Assembly (NCBI GenBank): GCA_963806455.1 | Contig: CAWDXZ010000002.1 | Location: forward strand, 871,558 to 935,557 | From: Bog-756 sp963806455 | GTDB lineage: Bacteria; Actinomycetota; Acidimicrobiia; Acidimicrobiales; RAAP-2 | Reading direction: 5' to 3' | Length of the DNA: 64,000 nt | Part shown: one piece after another, positions 45,440 to 54,663 of the stretch | Layout of the letters: each line of letters starts with the position of its first letter | Position numbering within the stretch: position 1 is the first letter of the stretch | Notes under the pieces: model-generated | Told to the model about the DNA's origin: nothing | Databases searched by the model: none | Seen by the model: only the letters and a program-made list of their open reading frames with translations | Position numbers and translations under genes: made by a program

Positions 45440-46228
45440 ATGGGACTCCTCGAGGGCAAACGGATACTGGTGACCGGAGTGCTGACCGACGCCTCATTGG
45501 CCTTCGCCGTGGCGCGGACCGCCCAGCGAGAAGGGGCCGAGGTCGTCCTCAGCGGGGCGGGCCGCGGGCTGTCCCTCACCCGGCGCACGTCTCGCAAACT
45601 GCCGGTCGAGGCGGAGGTACTGGAGATCGACGTCACCAAGCCCGAGCAGTTGGCCGAGGCCGCCATCACGCTGAGTGCCGGGTGGGACCGCCTGGACGGG
45701 ATGCTGCACGCCATCGGATACGCGCCCCCGGAGTGCCTGGGCGGCGACATGTTCCAGGCGGACTGGGAACAGGTGCAGATGGCCCTGCACGTGTCCGCCT
45801 ATTCACTCAAGGCCCTGGTCGAGACGTTCAGGCCCCTCCTGGTGGCGGCCGGCAACGGCGGCCGGCCCGGCGCCTCGGTGGTGGGACTCGACTTCGACGC
45901 CAGCGTCGCCTGGCCCTCCTATGACTGGATGGGCGTGTCGAAGGCGGCCCTGGAGTCGATCTCCCGCTACCTGGCCCGTGATCTCGGGCCCGACCGGATA
46001 CGGGTCAACCTGGTGGCGGCGGGCCCGATCAAGACCATGGCGGCCAAGTCGATCCCGGGCTTCACTTCCTTCGAGGACACCTGGTCCGAGCGGGCTCCCC
46101 TCGGCTGGGACGTGCTCGACACCGACGTGGTGGCCCGCGCCTGCACGGCCCTGCTCTCCGACCTCCTGCCCATGACCACGGGAGAGATCCTGCATGTGGA
46201 CGGAGGACTCCATGCCGTCGGGGCCTGA
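45440..46228 (+). CDS. inhA: enoyl-ACP reductase, InhA/FabI type
   Basis: 262 aa. SDR fold: LLEGKRILVTGVLTDASLAFAVA as in InhA, HAIGYAP, SAYSLKAL, the catalytic Tyr-X2-Met-X3-Lys in SYDWMGVSKAALES, and NLVAAGPIKT. NADH-dependent reduction of enoyl-ACP in FAS II. InhA-like LVAAGPI and RAPLGW segments favour the mycobacterial branch over classical FabI. Confidence 0.95.
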   Translation: MGLLEGKRILVTGVLTDASLAFAVARTAQREGAEVVLSGAGRGLSLTRRTSRKLPVEAEVLEIDVTKPEQLAEAAITLSAGWDRLDGMLHAIGYAPPECLGGDMFQADWEQVQMALHVSAYSLKALVETFRPLLVAAGNGGRPGASVVGLDFDASVAWPSYDWMGVSKAALESISRYLARDLGPDRIRVNLVAAGPIKTMAAKSIPGFTSFEDTWSERAPLGWDVLDTDVVARACTALLSDLLPMTTGEILHVDGGLHAVGA

Positions 46229-46290
46229 ACAGTCGGCCCGGCCCGACGAGCGGTGCCCGGACCGCACCGGACCGGGCTGAGGGGGTGGTC

Positions 46291-46737
46291 GTGACCGACG
46301 ACAGCACCGCGGTCAGCAACCTGATCGCCACCTACGCCGAACGGGTCGACGCCGGGGACTTCGACGGGGTGGCCGACCTGCTGGCCGACGCCGGCGTGGG
46401 CGAGGGGGAGAGCCCGGCCCTCCTGCGGGGACGCGACGCACTAGCCGCCATGTTCGCCGCCACCACCCGCCGCTACCCCGACGGCACCCCCCGGACCAAG
46501 CACGTCACCACCAACCTGATCCTCGACGTCGACGTCGAAGCCGGCCGCGCCTCGGCCCGCTCGTACTGGATGGTCCTGCAGGCGGTCGAGGGCCTGCCCC
46601 TGCAGCCGATCCTGGCCGGCCGCTACCACGACCGGTTCGATCGGCCGGCCGGCATCTGGCGCTTCGCCGAGCGCCGCTACTTCATCGACCTGGTCGGGGA
46701 CGTGAGCCGGCACATGCTCTCACGCCTGCCGAGCTGA
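46291..46737 (+). CDS. NTF2-like (SnoaL/polyketide-cyclase-type) protein
   Basis: 148 aa from GTG 46291, which has GAGGGGGT a few bases upstream; GTG 46285 is an alternative. LIATYAERVDAGDFDGVADLLAD and RTKHVTTNLILDVD...SARSYWMVLQ fit the cone-shaped NTF2 fold of ring-hydroxylating dioxygenase small subunits and SnoaL-like enzymes. The catalytic role is unclear. It may act with the downstream flavoprotein gene. Confidence 0.82.
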   Translation: MTDDSTAVSNLIATYAERVDAGDFDGVADLLADAGVGEGESPALLRGRDALAAMFAATTRRYPDGTPRTKHVTTNLILDVDVEAGRASARSYWMVLQAVEGLPLQPILAGRYHDRFDRPAGIWRFAERRYFIDLVGDVSRHMLSRLPS

Positions 46738-46911
46738 CCGGCCGGTGGCGGACGCCTTGACCCCGCCCGCCCCGAACCCTACGTTCCCTCGGGTCCGCAG
46801 ACCGCGGGAGAGCCCGTGCGAGGAGATCGGGGTGGGACCTCTCGTCGACGTCATGGCCGTCGGAGGGCGCCGCCGCCGCCCTCGGGGTCTCCATCGAGAA
46901 GGAGTCACGGC

Positions 46912-48090
46912 ATGCCCACCGACCTGACCGTCCACGGACCCGAGGCAGCCCGAAGCCTCCGCCCGGTCGTGGCCGAAGAAGCCGCCCTCTCCGAGCGCGA
47001 CCGGACACTCACCGGGCGCACCGTGGAAGCCCTGTGGAACAGCGGGCTGATGCAATGGTGCAATCCCCTGGAGGCGGGCGGGAGCGAGCCGACGTTCAAC
47101 GACATGATCGAGACATGGATCGAGCTGGCCTGGCAGGATGGCTCACTCGGCTGGATCGGGATCGCCAACCTTCCCTCGGCCGCCGCCAGCGCCGCTTACC
47201 TCCCGGACGAGGGGTTCGCCGAGGTCTTCGTCAAGCACGAGCACCGGGTCACGGCCGGCGGGCAGTTCTTCCCCAACGGCCTGGCCGAGACGGTGGATGG
47301 TGGCTACCGCCTGACCGGGGCGTGGAACTTCGGCTCGGGGACCGGCCACTCCGAGTACGTGGCCGCCGGCTTCATCCCGACGGCGAACGGCGAGATGGTG
47401 GTCGGCGAGGCCGGGCTGCCGCCGTTGATGGTGGCGCTGGTCCCCCGGGACGAGATCGTGTTCACCGACGGCTGGTACGTCCAGGGACTGAAGGGCACCG
47501 GGTCCTACGACTACAACGTGGCCGACCTGTTCGTCCCCGGGTATCGGACCTTCGAGCTCTTCTGCCGCACCCCCCTCCGGGGCGGCTCGCCCGCCTTCAA
47601 GATGGGGTTGATGCCCATCACGGCGGCGGGCCATGCCTCCTGGGCGCTCGGCGTGTCCAAGAGCATGATCGACGACGTGACCGAACTCGCCCTGACCAAG
47701 GTGAGGATGGGCGAGGACGCGTCCATCGCCCACAAGTCCTCGTTCCAGCGGAACCTCTCGCATCACCAGGCGATGTGGCGGGCCGCCTACCTACTGGTCC
47801 TCACCACCTTCGGCGACGTGGAGGACGAGGTGCGAGGCGGTGGGGACCTCACCCCGGCGATGCGGGCGGACATGCGGGTGGCCGCCACCTATGCCACCGA
47901 GGCCAGCCGCGAGATCGTGCAGTGGGCGCACCTGGCCGCCGGCACCTCGGCCATCCGAGAGGGCAGCCGGCTCGAACGGGCCTTTCGTGACATGTACACG
48001 GGCACCCAGCACGTCTTCATCGGCGAGAAGACCTACACCGACGCCGCGCAGATCCGGCTCGGCCTGATCGACGACCAGCTCGGGCTGTGA
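46912..48090 (+). CDS. acyl-CoA dehydrogenase-fold flavoprotein (HsaA/class D monooxygenase-like)
   Basis: 392 aa. Acyl-CoA-dehydrogenase fold: helical N-domain, central beta domain with GYRLTGAWNFGSGTGHSEY, and a C-terminal helical domain of the Acyl-CoA_dh_2 type (WAHLAAGTSAIREGSRLERAFRD...TQHV). This architecture covers both dehydrogenases and two-component flavin monooxygenases such as HsaA. No flavin-reductase partner is seen. ATG 46912 follows GAAGGAG by seven bases. The 174 bp before it hold nothing I recognise. Confidence 0.85.
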   Translation: MPTDLTVHGPEAARSLRPVVAEEAALSERDRTLTGRTVEALWNSGLMQWCNPLEAGGSEPTFNDMIETWIELAWQDGSLGWIGIANLPSAAASAAYLPDEGFAEVFVKHEHRVTAGGQFFPNGLAETVDGGYRLTGAWNFGSGTGHSEYVAAGFIPTANGEMVVGEAGLPPLMVALVPRDEIVFTDGWYVQGLKGTGSYDYNVADLFVPGYRTFELFCRTPLRGGSPAFKMGLMPITAAGHASWALGVSKSMIDDVTELALTKVRMGEDASIAHKSSFQRNLSHHQAMWRAAYLLVLTTFGDVEDEVRGGGDLTPAMRADMRVAATYATEASREIVQWAHLAAGTSAIREGSRLERAFRDMYTGTQHVFIGEKTYTDAAQIRLGLIDDQLGL

Positions 48091-48102
48091 GCCGCCTGCC
48101 TC

Positions 48103-49537
48103 TCAGAGTTGCAGGGCCTTGACCTCGAGATACTCCTCCAGCCCGAAGGACCCGAACTCCCGGCCGTTGCCCGACTGCTTGTAGCCGCCGAACGGTGCCA
48201 TGGGGTTGAACCCGCCCCCGTTGACCTCCACCTGGCCGGCGCGCAGCCGGCCGGCGACGGCCCGGGCCCGTTGGGGGTCGGACGACCACACCCCGCCGGC
48301 CAGCCCGTACTCGGTGTCGTTGGCGATCTCGACCGCCTCCTCCTCGGAGTCGTAGGGGATGATCGACAGCACCGGCCCGAAGATCTCGTCCCGGGCGATG
48401 ACCATGTCGGGGGTCACCGAGGAGAACACCGTCGGCTGGACGAAGAACCCCTTGTCCAGCCCTTCGGGCGTCGCAGCGCCACCGGTGAGCAGGGTGGCAC
48501 CCTCGCCCACGCCCTTGTCGATGTAGGACCGGACCCGGTCCCGTTGGACGGCGGAGACCAGCGGACCGAGTCGCGTCGAATCGTCGAACGGATCGCCCGG
48601 CGTGAACGAGCGCGCCGTCTCGACGGCCAGGTCCTCCACCTCAGCCAGCCGCTCCCTCGGGACGAGCATCCGGGTGAGCGCGCTGCACGTCTGGCCTGAG
48701 TTCATGTAGCACTTGCGCACCCCGTCCGGCACCGCTTGGGACAGGTCGGCGTCGGACAGGATCACGTTCGCCGACTTGCCCCCGAGCTCGAGCGCAACCC
48801 GCTTGACGGTGGCGGCGGCCAGCTCGGCCACCCGCTTTCCAGCCCGCGTCGAACCGGTGAACGAGACCATGTCCACCTGGGGATGGGCGGCCAGGGCCTC
48901 ACCCACGATCGGGCCCAGCCCCGTGACCAGATTGAACACGCCGGCCGGCAGCCCGACCTCCTCGAAGATGTCAGCCAGGACGAAGGCATTGAGCGGGGCG
49001 ACCTCGCTCGGCTTGAGCACCACGGTGCACCCGGCGGTGAGGGCCGGCGCCACCTTGGCGGCGATCTGGTGCAGGGGGTAGTTCCACGGGGTGATGGCCC
49101 CCACCACGCCGATCGGCTCGCGCACGACGACGGAGTTCCCGACCGTCTGCTCCCAGGCGAAGTCCGCCGCCACCTGGGCCATCGAGCCGAAGGACGCCAT
49201 GGGCAGCCCCACCTGCACCAGCTGGGAGAGGACGAGCGGCATCCCGACCTCGTGGGTGATGAGGTCGGCCAGTGAGTCCGTCCGCTCGCCCAGCGCCGCG
49301 CTCGACCTTGGTCAGGAGCGCCGTACGGTCCGCCACCGGAGTGGCGGACCAGGACGGGAAGGCGGCGGCGGCGGCGGTAACAGCCCGGTCGACGTCGTCG
49401 CCGGTCCCTTCCGGCACCGTGCCGATGACCTCTTCGGTCGTCGAGTCGATGACGTCGAGGTTGCCCGTACCACTCGAAGGCTCCCACCCCCCTCCGATGT
49501 AGAGCTTGGTCCGTTCCACCCGCGGCATCGACGTCAT
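48103..49537 (-). pseudogene. NAD(P)-dependent aldehyde dehydrogenase, disrupted by a one-base frameshift
   Basis: A whole ALDH of about 477 aa is spread over two frames. ATG 49537 (with AAGGGGG upstream) starts KLYIGGGWEPSSGTGNLDVI and reads through PVADRTALLTKV. The rest, from LADLITHEVGMPLV on, is in another frame and has the catalytic Glu (ELGGKSANVIL) and Cys (NSGQTCSALTRM). Removing one G within GTCGAGCGC near 49301-49304 restores KVSAALGERTDSLADLI, a normal ALDH sequence. Everything else looks intact, so this is a recent mutation or a sequencing error. Convergent with the flavoprotein gene and divergent from tetR. Confidence 0.9.
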
Positions 49538-49630
49538 GTCAGTTCCCCCTTCGGATCGCCCACACCTTACGACGGACGGGACGGTCGGCCACCCGGGAGG
49601 GCGGTCCCGTTTGCGTAACGATTCCAATAT

Positions 49631-50344
49631 ATGTACGGTGGCCCGATCGCGGAAGCAGAGGCAGGGACGGTGCCCCAGACCCAACAGGCACGAAAGGCCG
49701 AGACGCGCGCCCGGTTGCTGTCGGCGGCGGCCGAGCTCTTCGCCGAGCAGGGGATCGACGCCGTGTCCGTCGACGCCGTGGCCGAAGCGGCCGGGAGGAC
49801 GTCGGGGGCGGTGTACGCCCACTTCGGTAGCAAGCAAGGTCTGCTGTTGGCCCTGCTCGACGCGTGGAAGGACTCGGTGCTCACCGTCCTGCTGGCCCGG
49901 GTGGCCGTGAGCGAGTCATCGCGCCAACAACTGGCCGCGGTGTGGGACAACGTGGGCGGGGACCGGGGCGGCGAGGCCGGGCGCTGGCGCCTGCTCGAGC
50001 ACGAGCTCTGGCTGCGGGCGGCACGCGACCCGGAAGTGGCCGGTGTGCTGCGATCGCGGAGCGCCGAGGCCCGGCGCTTCACCGCCCGCCATCTCGGCGA
50101 GTGGACGGCGGCGGTCGGCGCGGCGCCGACGGTCGGGCCGGGGGAGCTAGCCGTACTGGTCAGAGCGCTACTCATGGGCCTTGCCCTGCAACGAAATCTC
50201 GAGCCGGCGACGGTCCCCGACGAGCTCGCCGTCAGCGGCTTGTGTGCCCTGCTCGGCCTGGACGAGGACGCGGCGCACCCGACTGGTCGCCCCGGAGCCG
50301 TCGACCGAGCACCCCAAACGAAGAGACAACTGACACAGCGATAG
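49631..50344 (+). CDS. TetR family transcriptional regulator
   Basis: 237 aa. Helix-turn-helix at about 25-70: RARLLSAAAELFAEQGIDAVSVDAVAEAAGRTSGAVYAHFGSK (given as two adjoining motifs, LFAEQGIDAVSVDAVAEAAG and TSGAVYAHFGSK). The ligand domain is of unknown specificity. ATG 49631 lacks a Shine-Dalgarno sequence; GTG 49670 is an alternative. It is divergent from the ALDH and 12 bp upstream of the flavoprotein gene below, which are its likely targets. Confidence 0.92.
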   Translation: MYGGPIAEAEAGTVPQTQQARKAETRARLLSAAAELFAEQGIDAVSVDAVAEAAGRTSGAVYAHFGSKQGLLLALLDAWKDSVLTVLLARVAVSESSRQQLAAVWDNVGGDRGGEAGRWRLLEHELWLRAARDPEVAGVLRSRSAEARRFTARHLGEWTAAVGAAPTVGPGELAVLVRALLMGLALQRNLEPATVPDELAVSGLCALLGLDEDAAHPTGRPGAVDRAPQTKRQLTQR

Positions 50345-50356
50345 AGGAGCTGCACC

Positions 50357-51478
50357 ATGAACACCGAGATCCGACAGAAATTGGGCATAGAGTTCCCGAT
50401 CTTCGCCTTCACCCACTGCCGCGACGTGGTGGCCGCGGTGACCAATGCCGGGGGCATCGGAGTGCTCGGCGCCATCGGCTTCGACCCCGAGCAACTGGAG
50501 GTGGAGCTCAGCTGGATCGACGAGCACGTCGGAGACAAGCCGTACGGCGTCGACATCGTCATCCCGGCCAAGTACGAGGGGATGGACGAGATGGACCCCG
50601 ACAAGCTCGAGGCCCAGATCAGAGGCCTCGTCCCGCCGGGCCACCGCGAGTTCGCGCTGAGAATTCTCGAGGAGCACCACGTCCCGGAGATCCCCGAGGA
50701 CGAGCGACGCAGCAACGGAATGATCGGCTGGACGGCCGCCCACGCTGCCGGGCTCATCGAGGTGGCACTCCGGCATCCGAACGTCAAGCTGATCGCCAAC
50801 GCCCTCGGCACCCCCCCACCCGACGTCGTCGACAAGGTGCAGGGCGCCGGGCTGATGATCGGGGCCCTGGCCGGCTCGGTCAAGCACGCCCTCAGCCACA
50901 AGGACGCCGGGCTCGACTTCATCATCTGCCAGGGCTCGGAAGGGGGCGGCCACACCGGCGACGTGGGCAGCATCGTGCTCTGGCCCGAGGTGATCGACGC
51001 GGTGTCCCCCATCCCGGTGCTGGCCGCCGGCGGAGTGGGCAGCGGCCGGCAGATGGCGGCGGCCATGGCGCTCGGTGCCCAGGGCGTCTGGTCCGGCACG
51101 CTGTGGCTCACCGTCGAGGAGGCGGACATCCCGCCCAAGCAGATGGACACCTACCTGGCCGCGTCCAGCCGTGACACGGTGCGGTCCCGGTCCTTCACCG
51201 GCAAGCCGTGCCGGATGCTCAAGAACGATTGGACGGACGCCTGGGAGGCGGAGGACACGCCCGACCCGTTGCCCATGCCCCTCCAGATGATGGTGGCGAT
51301 CGAGGCGGTGTCGAGAGGGCACCGCTATCCGGAGCAGGCCCGGGACGTCAATTTCAATCCGTGCGGTCAGGTCATCGGGCGTGCGACCACCGTGCGCAAG
51401 GCCAAGGATGTCGTCTACTCGATGGTCGAGGAGTACATCGAGGCCTCCGAGCGCCTGCAGGCCGGGGTGGCGGTCTGA
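50357..51478 (+). CDS. nitronate monooxygenase-family FMN oxidoreductase
   Basis: 373 aa. TIM-barrel FMN enzyme: IFAFTHCRDVVAAVTNAGGIGVLGA, CQGSEGGGHTGDVG and VLAAGGVGSGRQMAAAMALGAQGV are family motifs. GAGGAG lies seven bases before ATG. Close relatives include 2-nitropropane dioxygenase and flavoproteins of steroid catabolism (IpdC type). Next to a TetR gene, an ALDH and an ACAD-like flavoprotein, a catabolic role is likelier than nitronate detoxification; that is inference. Confidence 0.87.
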   Translation: MNTEIRQKLGIEFPIFAFTHCRDVVAAVTNAGGIGVLGAIGFDPEQLEVELSWIDEHVGDKPYGVDIVIPAKYEGMDEMDPDKLEAQIRGLVPPGHREFALRILEEHHVPEIPEDERRSNGMIGWTAAHAAGLIEVALRHPNVKLIANALGTPPPDVVDKVQGAGLMIGALAGSVKHALSHKDAGLDFIICQGSEGGGHTGDVGSIVLWPEVIDAVSPIPVLAAGGVGSGRQMAAAMALGAQGVWSGTLWLTVEEADIPPKQMDTYLAASSRDTVRSRSFTGKPCRMLKNDWTDAWEAEDTPDPLPMPLQMMVAIEAVSRGHRYPEQARDVNFNPCGQVIGRATTVRKAKDVVYSMVEEYIEASERLQAGVAV

Positions 51479-51542
51479 GCGAGCGCATGCGTGCCCGGGG
51501 GACGGTCGACGGGGCCGGTCGGGACGGCCGGTGGTGGTCCGG

Positions 51543-52547
51543 TCACCGATGGGACGATGCGGAGGAGCCCGCCGGGGTGGGCGTGAAGTACGCCTCGATG
51601 CCCGCGGCGATGCCTTCGGCCGTGAGGCGCCGGCCCGACGCGCTGTCGGCGATCGAACCCTCGAAGGGGTCGGTGAGGTAGAGCGGCTCGATCACCGCGC
51701 CGGGCATCTCGCTCGGCGTGGAGAAGTACCCGGCATCGGCCGGACCGAGGAGCAGGAGATGATGATACGCCGCCGCCTCGCCGGCGATTCCACCGGCATC
51801 GGGGTTCCCGACGAAGGACCCGAGCCCGGAATCGGGCACCACCCCGTCGTCGGGGATCCCCCACCCCTGGGCGTTGAGGCGGGACAGCACGTCGGCCTGG
51901 AGCAGTCGGGCCAGCCTTTCGTTGGCTGACGAGAAGGCCCGCGCCGGATCGTAGGTGGTGAGGCTCCCGGCGGTGCTGGAGGATCCGGCGGCGTCGTAGT
52001 AGATGCCCACCAGCGCGTCGGCCTTGGCCAGGTTGGCGCAGGCGTCACGGGCGACCACGTCGTCGTGCGCACCCTGGATCGTGAGCACCCCACCCGAGAC
52101 ATCGCCCGGACCGAGACGGAGCACCGTCGTCGGGCCCGTCCGGGACACCACGACACGGAAGCCCTGGGAGCGGAGCATGCCCATGACAGCGAGCTCGACG
52201 GGAAGTGTCTCGTCGGACTCGTCGATGGTACGGCCGTCCTCGGTGGTGCCGACGCCTCCCGGGTCGATGCCGCCGTGGCCGGCATCGAGGAAGACCGTCT
52301 TGCCGCGGTCGCCGGCCGTGGGGGCAAAGGCCTCACAGGCGCCGACGGCAAAGGACCCCGGGTCGAGTGGCACGCCGCCGGAAGCGGCGGCCGAAGCCTC
52401 GAAGGCGGGCAGGTGTCGGACGAGGAGCGCGCCCAGCCCGAGCACCACCGCCACCACCACCACGAGCGTCAACGCCATGAGGACCCGGGGCCGCCGGCGG
52501 CGGCCCCCCGCCTGGCGCGGTGACATCGTGGCCCGACGCCTGTCCAT
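51543..52547 (-). CDS. membrane-anchored N-acetylmuramoyl-L-alanine amidase-like protein (Amidase_3), atypical zinc site
   Basis: 334 aa. Arg-rich cytoplasmic tail, one helix (about 23-44), then an Amidase_3 domain. FLDAGHGGIDPGG gives the first zinc His (91), the Glu ligand is in TIDESDETL (about 110), and the late catalytic-type Glu is in VIEPLYLTDP. Where active amidases have SIHANA, this protein has GIYYDA (Tyr 183), so one zinc His is missing. It may be inactive, use another ligand, or have a regulatory role. ATG 52547 follows GAGGG by about seven bases. Confidence 0.8.
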   Translation of the reverse strand: MDRRRATMSPRQAGGRRRRPRVLMALTLVVVVAVVLGLGALLVRHLPAFEASAAASGGVPLDPGSFAVGACEAFAPTAGDRGKTVFLDAGHGGIDPGGVGTTEDGRTIDESDETLPVELAVMGMLRSQGFRVVVSRTGPTTVLRLGPGDVSGGVLTIQGAHDDVVARDACANLAKADALVGIYYDAAGSSSTAGSLTTYDPARAFSSANERLARLLQADVLSRLNAQGWGIPDDGVVPDSGLGSFVGNPDAGGIAGEAAAYHHLLLLGPADAGYFSTPSEMPGAVIEPLYLTDPFEGSIADSASGRRLTAEGIAAGIEAYFTPTPAGSSASSHR

Positions 52548-52814
52548 TTTGCGGCCCTCGATCAACTCAGAGGAAGGCCTTGACCGGCGGGGAGGGCGGA
52601 CCCACCCGACCAGTGCAGCCTCTCGGAAAGAACTGGGCACGATGGTACCGGGGGGCGCTTCGCCAGCGGTGGCGGGCAGGCCCACGCCGATGGCCGGGCC
52701 CAGCGCGGGACGGCAAGGGTGTAGTTATCCCGCGTCCGGGCTCGGCAGGTCGACAGTACCCAGCGACGCACGAAGTCAAACACGCGGACTGTGTGCACCG
52801 GCCGTCCGACCACG

Positions 52815-53100
52815 GCCCGGTCGGTCGCCGGTCAGTCGTCGGCCCGCCAGCTTGAACTGCGCGCCTGTCGGATCCGTGGCGGTGCCAATGGCCGTAGGGC
52901 GTGTGCTCGGCGGCCACGACCATCGATCCACCGGGCGCGACGATCCTGTCGGAGCGAGGCGTCCGTGACGGTGGTCCCGAAGTAGACCGACCAGGGGGCA
53001 GGAACCCCGCGGGAAGGAACCCGGCGTCGACCCTTCGGGGATCGTCGGCGCCCTGAAGCCGCTCGAGACCGAGTAGCCAGCGGCCCCCTCCGGTTCCGGT
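52815..53100 (-). pseudogene. VOC-family gene remnant with three frameshifts
   Basis: No single frame codes here, but reading down the minus strand four adjoining frames make one VOC half-domain. They are GGRWLLGLERLQGADDPRR...FLPAG, then GVPAPWSVYFGTTVTDASL, then DRIVAPGGSMVVAAEHTPYG, then GTATDPTGAQFKLAGR. The order matches actinobacterial VOC proteins (PxWSVYF..D.DA, PGG.V..P..TPYG, DPTGA.F). The N-terminal half is not recognisable. Boundaries are approximate. The rest of the 52548-53194 gap shows no gene. Confidence 0.72.
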
Positions 53101-53194
53101 CTCGGAGGGCCACCGTTCGGCCCCTCGTAGTGAGCAGGGCCCCCACCTCATGATGCACTGACGGACCACCGGGTGGCCGTGGCGCCCAGGAGGA

Positions 53195-53995
53195 TCAGGG
53201 TGGACCGAGCACGTACGTACCGGAGTCGGGGTGGTGGTACCACCCGCCGGCGGCCTGGGTCCCACCGTCCACATGGATGGTCTGGCCGGTGATGTAGCCC
53301 GAGAGGTCGCCGGCCAGGAAGACGGCTGCCCCGGCCATCTCGTCGACGTGGCCGGGGCGTCCCATCGGAACGGTGTGCCCGAAATGTCGCTCCGCGCCGG
53401 GGGGCGCCACCGCCCTCAAACCTTCGGTCATGGTGATGTCCGGCGCCAGCGCATTGACTCTGATCCCATGGGGGGCCAGCTCCAGCGCAGCCGTCTGGGT
53501 GAAGTTGATGACCCCGGCCTTGGCCGCGGCATAGGCCGCATAGCCGGGCGCCGCCCGGGCGCCCTCGATGGAAGTCACGCTGATGATGCTGCCACCCCGG
53601 CCCGCCTCGACCATCGCCCGTGCCACCCGCTGGGTGCACAGCATCACATGCTTGAGGTTGGCCCGGTACAGCGCATCCCATCCGTTCTCCGTCGTCTCGA
53701 GCAATGGGGAGAGGAAGACACCTCCGGCATTGTTGACCAGGATCGTCACCGGACCGAGCTCGGAGACCGTCCGTCGCACCGCGTCGTCCACCTCCCCAGA
53801 CTGACGGACGTCGGTCGGGATCCCGAGCCCACCGACCTCCTCGGCCGCCTGGACGGCATGGTCGGGGTCGCGCTCCCAGATGGCCACCTGGGCGCCGAAT
53901 GCAGCCAGTCCCCGAGCGATACCCCGTCCGATGCCCGCCCCACCACCGGTGACGACCGCCACCCGGTCGGTGAGAAGCGCAGCGCTGGGGTCCAT
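53195..53995 (-). CDS. SDR-family NAD(P)-dependent oxidoreductase
   Basis: 266 aa from ATG 53995. Classical SDR: TGGGAGIGRGIA nucleotide site, NNAGG, catalytic Ser in SVTSIEG and YAAYAAAK (Tyr-X3-Lys), and a C-terminal GQTIHVDGGTQAAGG. A GTG at 54034 would add 13 residues. No clear ribosome-binding site is present at either start. Divergent from the CMD gene. Substrate unknown. Confidence 0.92.
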   Translation of the reverse strand: MDPSAALLTDRVAVVTGGGAGIGRGIARGLAAFGAQVAIWERDPDHAVQAAEEVGGLGIPTDVRQSGEVDDAVRRTVSELGPVTILVNNAGGVFLSPLLETTENGWDALYRANLKHVMLCTQRVARAMVEAGRGGSIISVTSIEGARAAPGYAAYAAAKAGVINFTQTAALELAPHGIRVNALAPDITMTEGLRAVAPPGAERHFGHTVPMGRPGHVDEMAGAAVFLAGDLSGYITGQTIHVDGGTQAAGGWYHHPDSGTYVLGPP

Positions 53996-54075
53996 GGACA
54001 CGACGCCGGCAGCATAATAAGTTCGCCGACGCACAAGCGAATACGGGCCGGACGAGCCCGGAGGGAGGGCTACCG

Positions 54076-54663
54076 ATGCCGAGGATCGAACCGATCCCCA
54101 TGGACCGACTGGCGGAGGAGCCCCGGAGGATCATCGAGGACGGACTGGCCGACGGCACCTACGCCACGCCCGTCCCGCTCCAGATCTTCGCCTACCGAAC
54201 GGCTCAGATCACCGCCACCCACGCCGCCCGGACCGCTTGGGGCCAGAAGAGCCTCCTCGGTGGGCGCATTCTCGAACTCATTCGCATCCGGAGCGCGCAA
54301 CTTGGCGAGTGCCAACCCTGCATGCAGTCGCGGAAACACGATTCGATCACCGATGAGGACGTCGCCTGCCTGGTGGCCCCGGGGAGCTCCGACCTCAACT
54401 CGCAGGAGCGTATGGCGGTCGTATTTCTCGACCTGCTGTCAGCCGACCACCACGCCATCGACGACGACACCTACCGCCGACTCGGTGAGGTCTTCACGGC
54501 CGCTCAGATCATCGAGCTCGGTTTCGCTTGTGCCAACGCCATGGGCCTCCATCGGTTCATCCACACACTCGATGTCTTCGGGACGGGCGACCCGGTGATC
54601 GCCTACGACCCGTCGCAGGTCGACACGGCGCTCGACGGGGCTCCTGAGCGCAACCCGGCATGA
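54076..54663 (+). CDS. carboxymuconolactone decarboxylase/AhpD-family protein
   Basis: 195 aa. All-helical CMD fold with CXXC in GECQPCMQSRKH, the redox/proton-relay motif of AhpD-like members. The spacing fits peroxidase-type CMD proteins more than true decarboxylases. GGAGGGAGGG precedes ATG. Its stop overlaps the next start (ATGA), so the two are translationally coupled. Confidence 0.9.
   Translation: MPRIEPIPMDRLAEEPRRIIEDGLADGTYATPVPLQIFAYRTAQITATHAARTAWGQKSLLGGRILELIRIRSAQLGECQPCMQSRKHDSITDEDVACLVAPGSSDLNSQERMAVVFLDLLSADHHAIDDDTYRRLGEVFTAAQIIELGFACANAMGLHRFIHTLDVFGTGDPVIAYDPSQVDTALDGAPERNPA

Noticed and set aside
51513..51529. Terminator hairpin between the NMO-type gene and the amidase
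   Set aside because: A 5-bp stem GGCCG/CGGCC with a 7-base loop and no U-tract is expected by chance at this GC.
52567..53274. A 235-codon minus-strand open frame in the amidase-SDR gap
   Set aside because: The frame contains only one segment (DRIVAPGG...TPYG) of a VOC protein, with the rest in other frames; it is not a gene as it stands.
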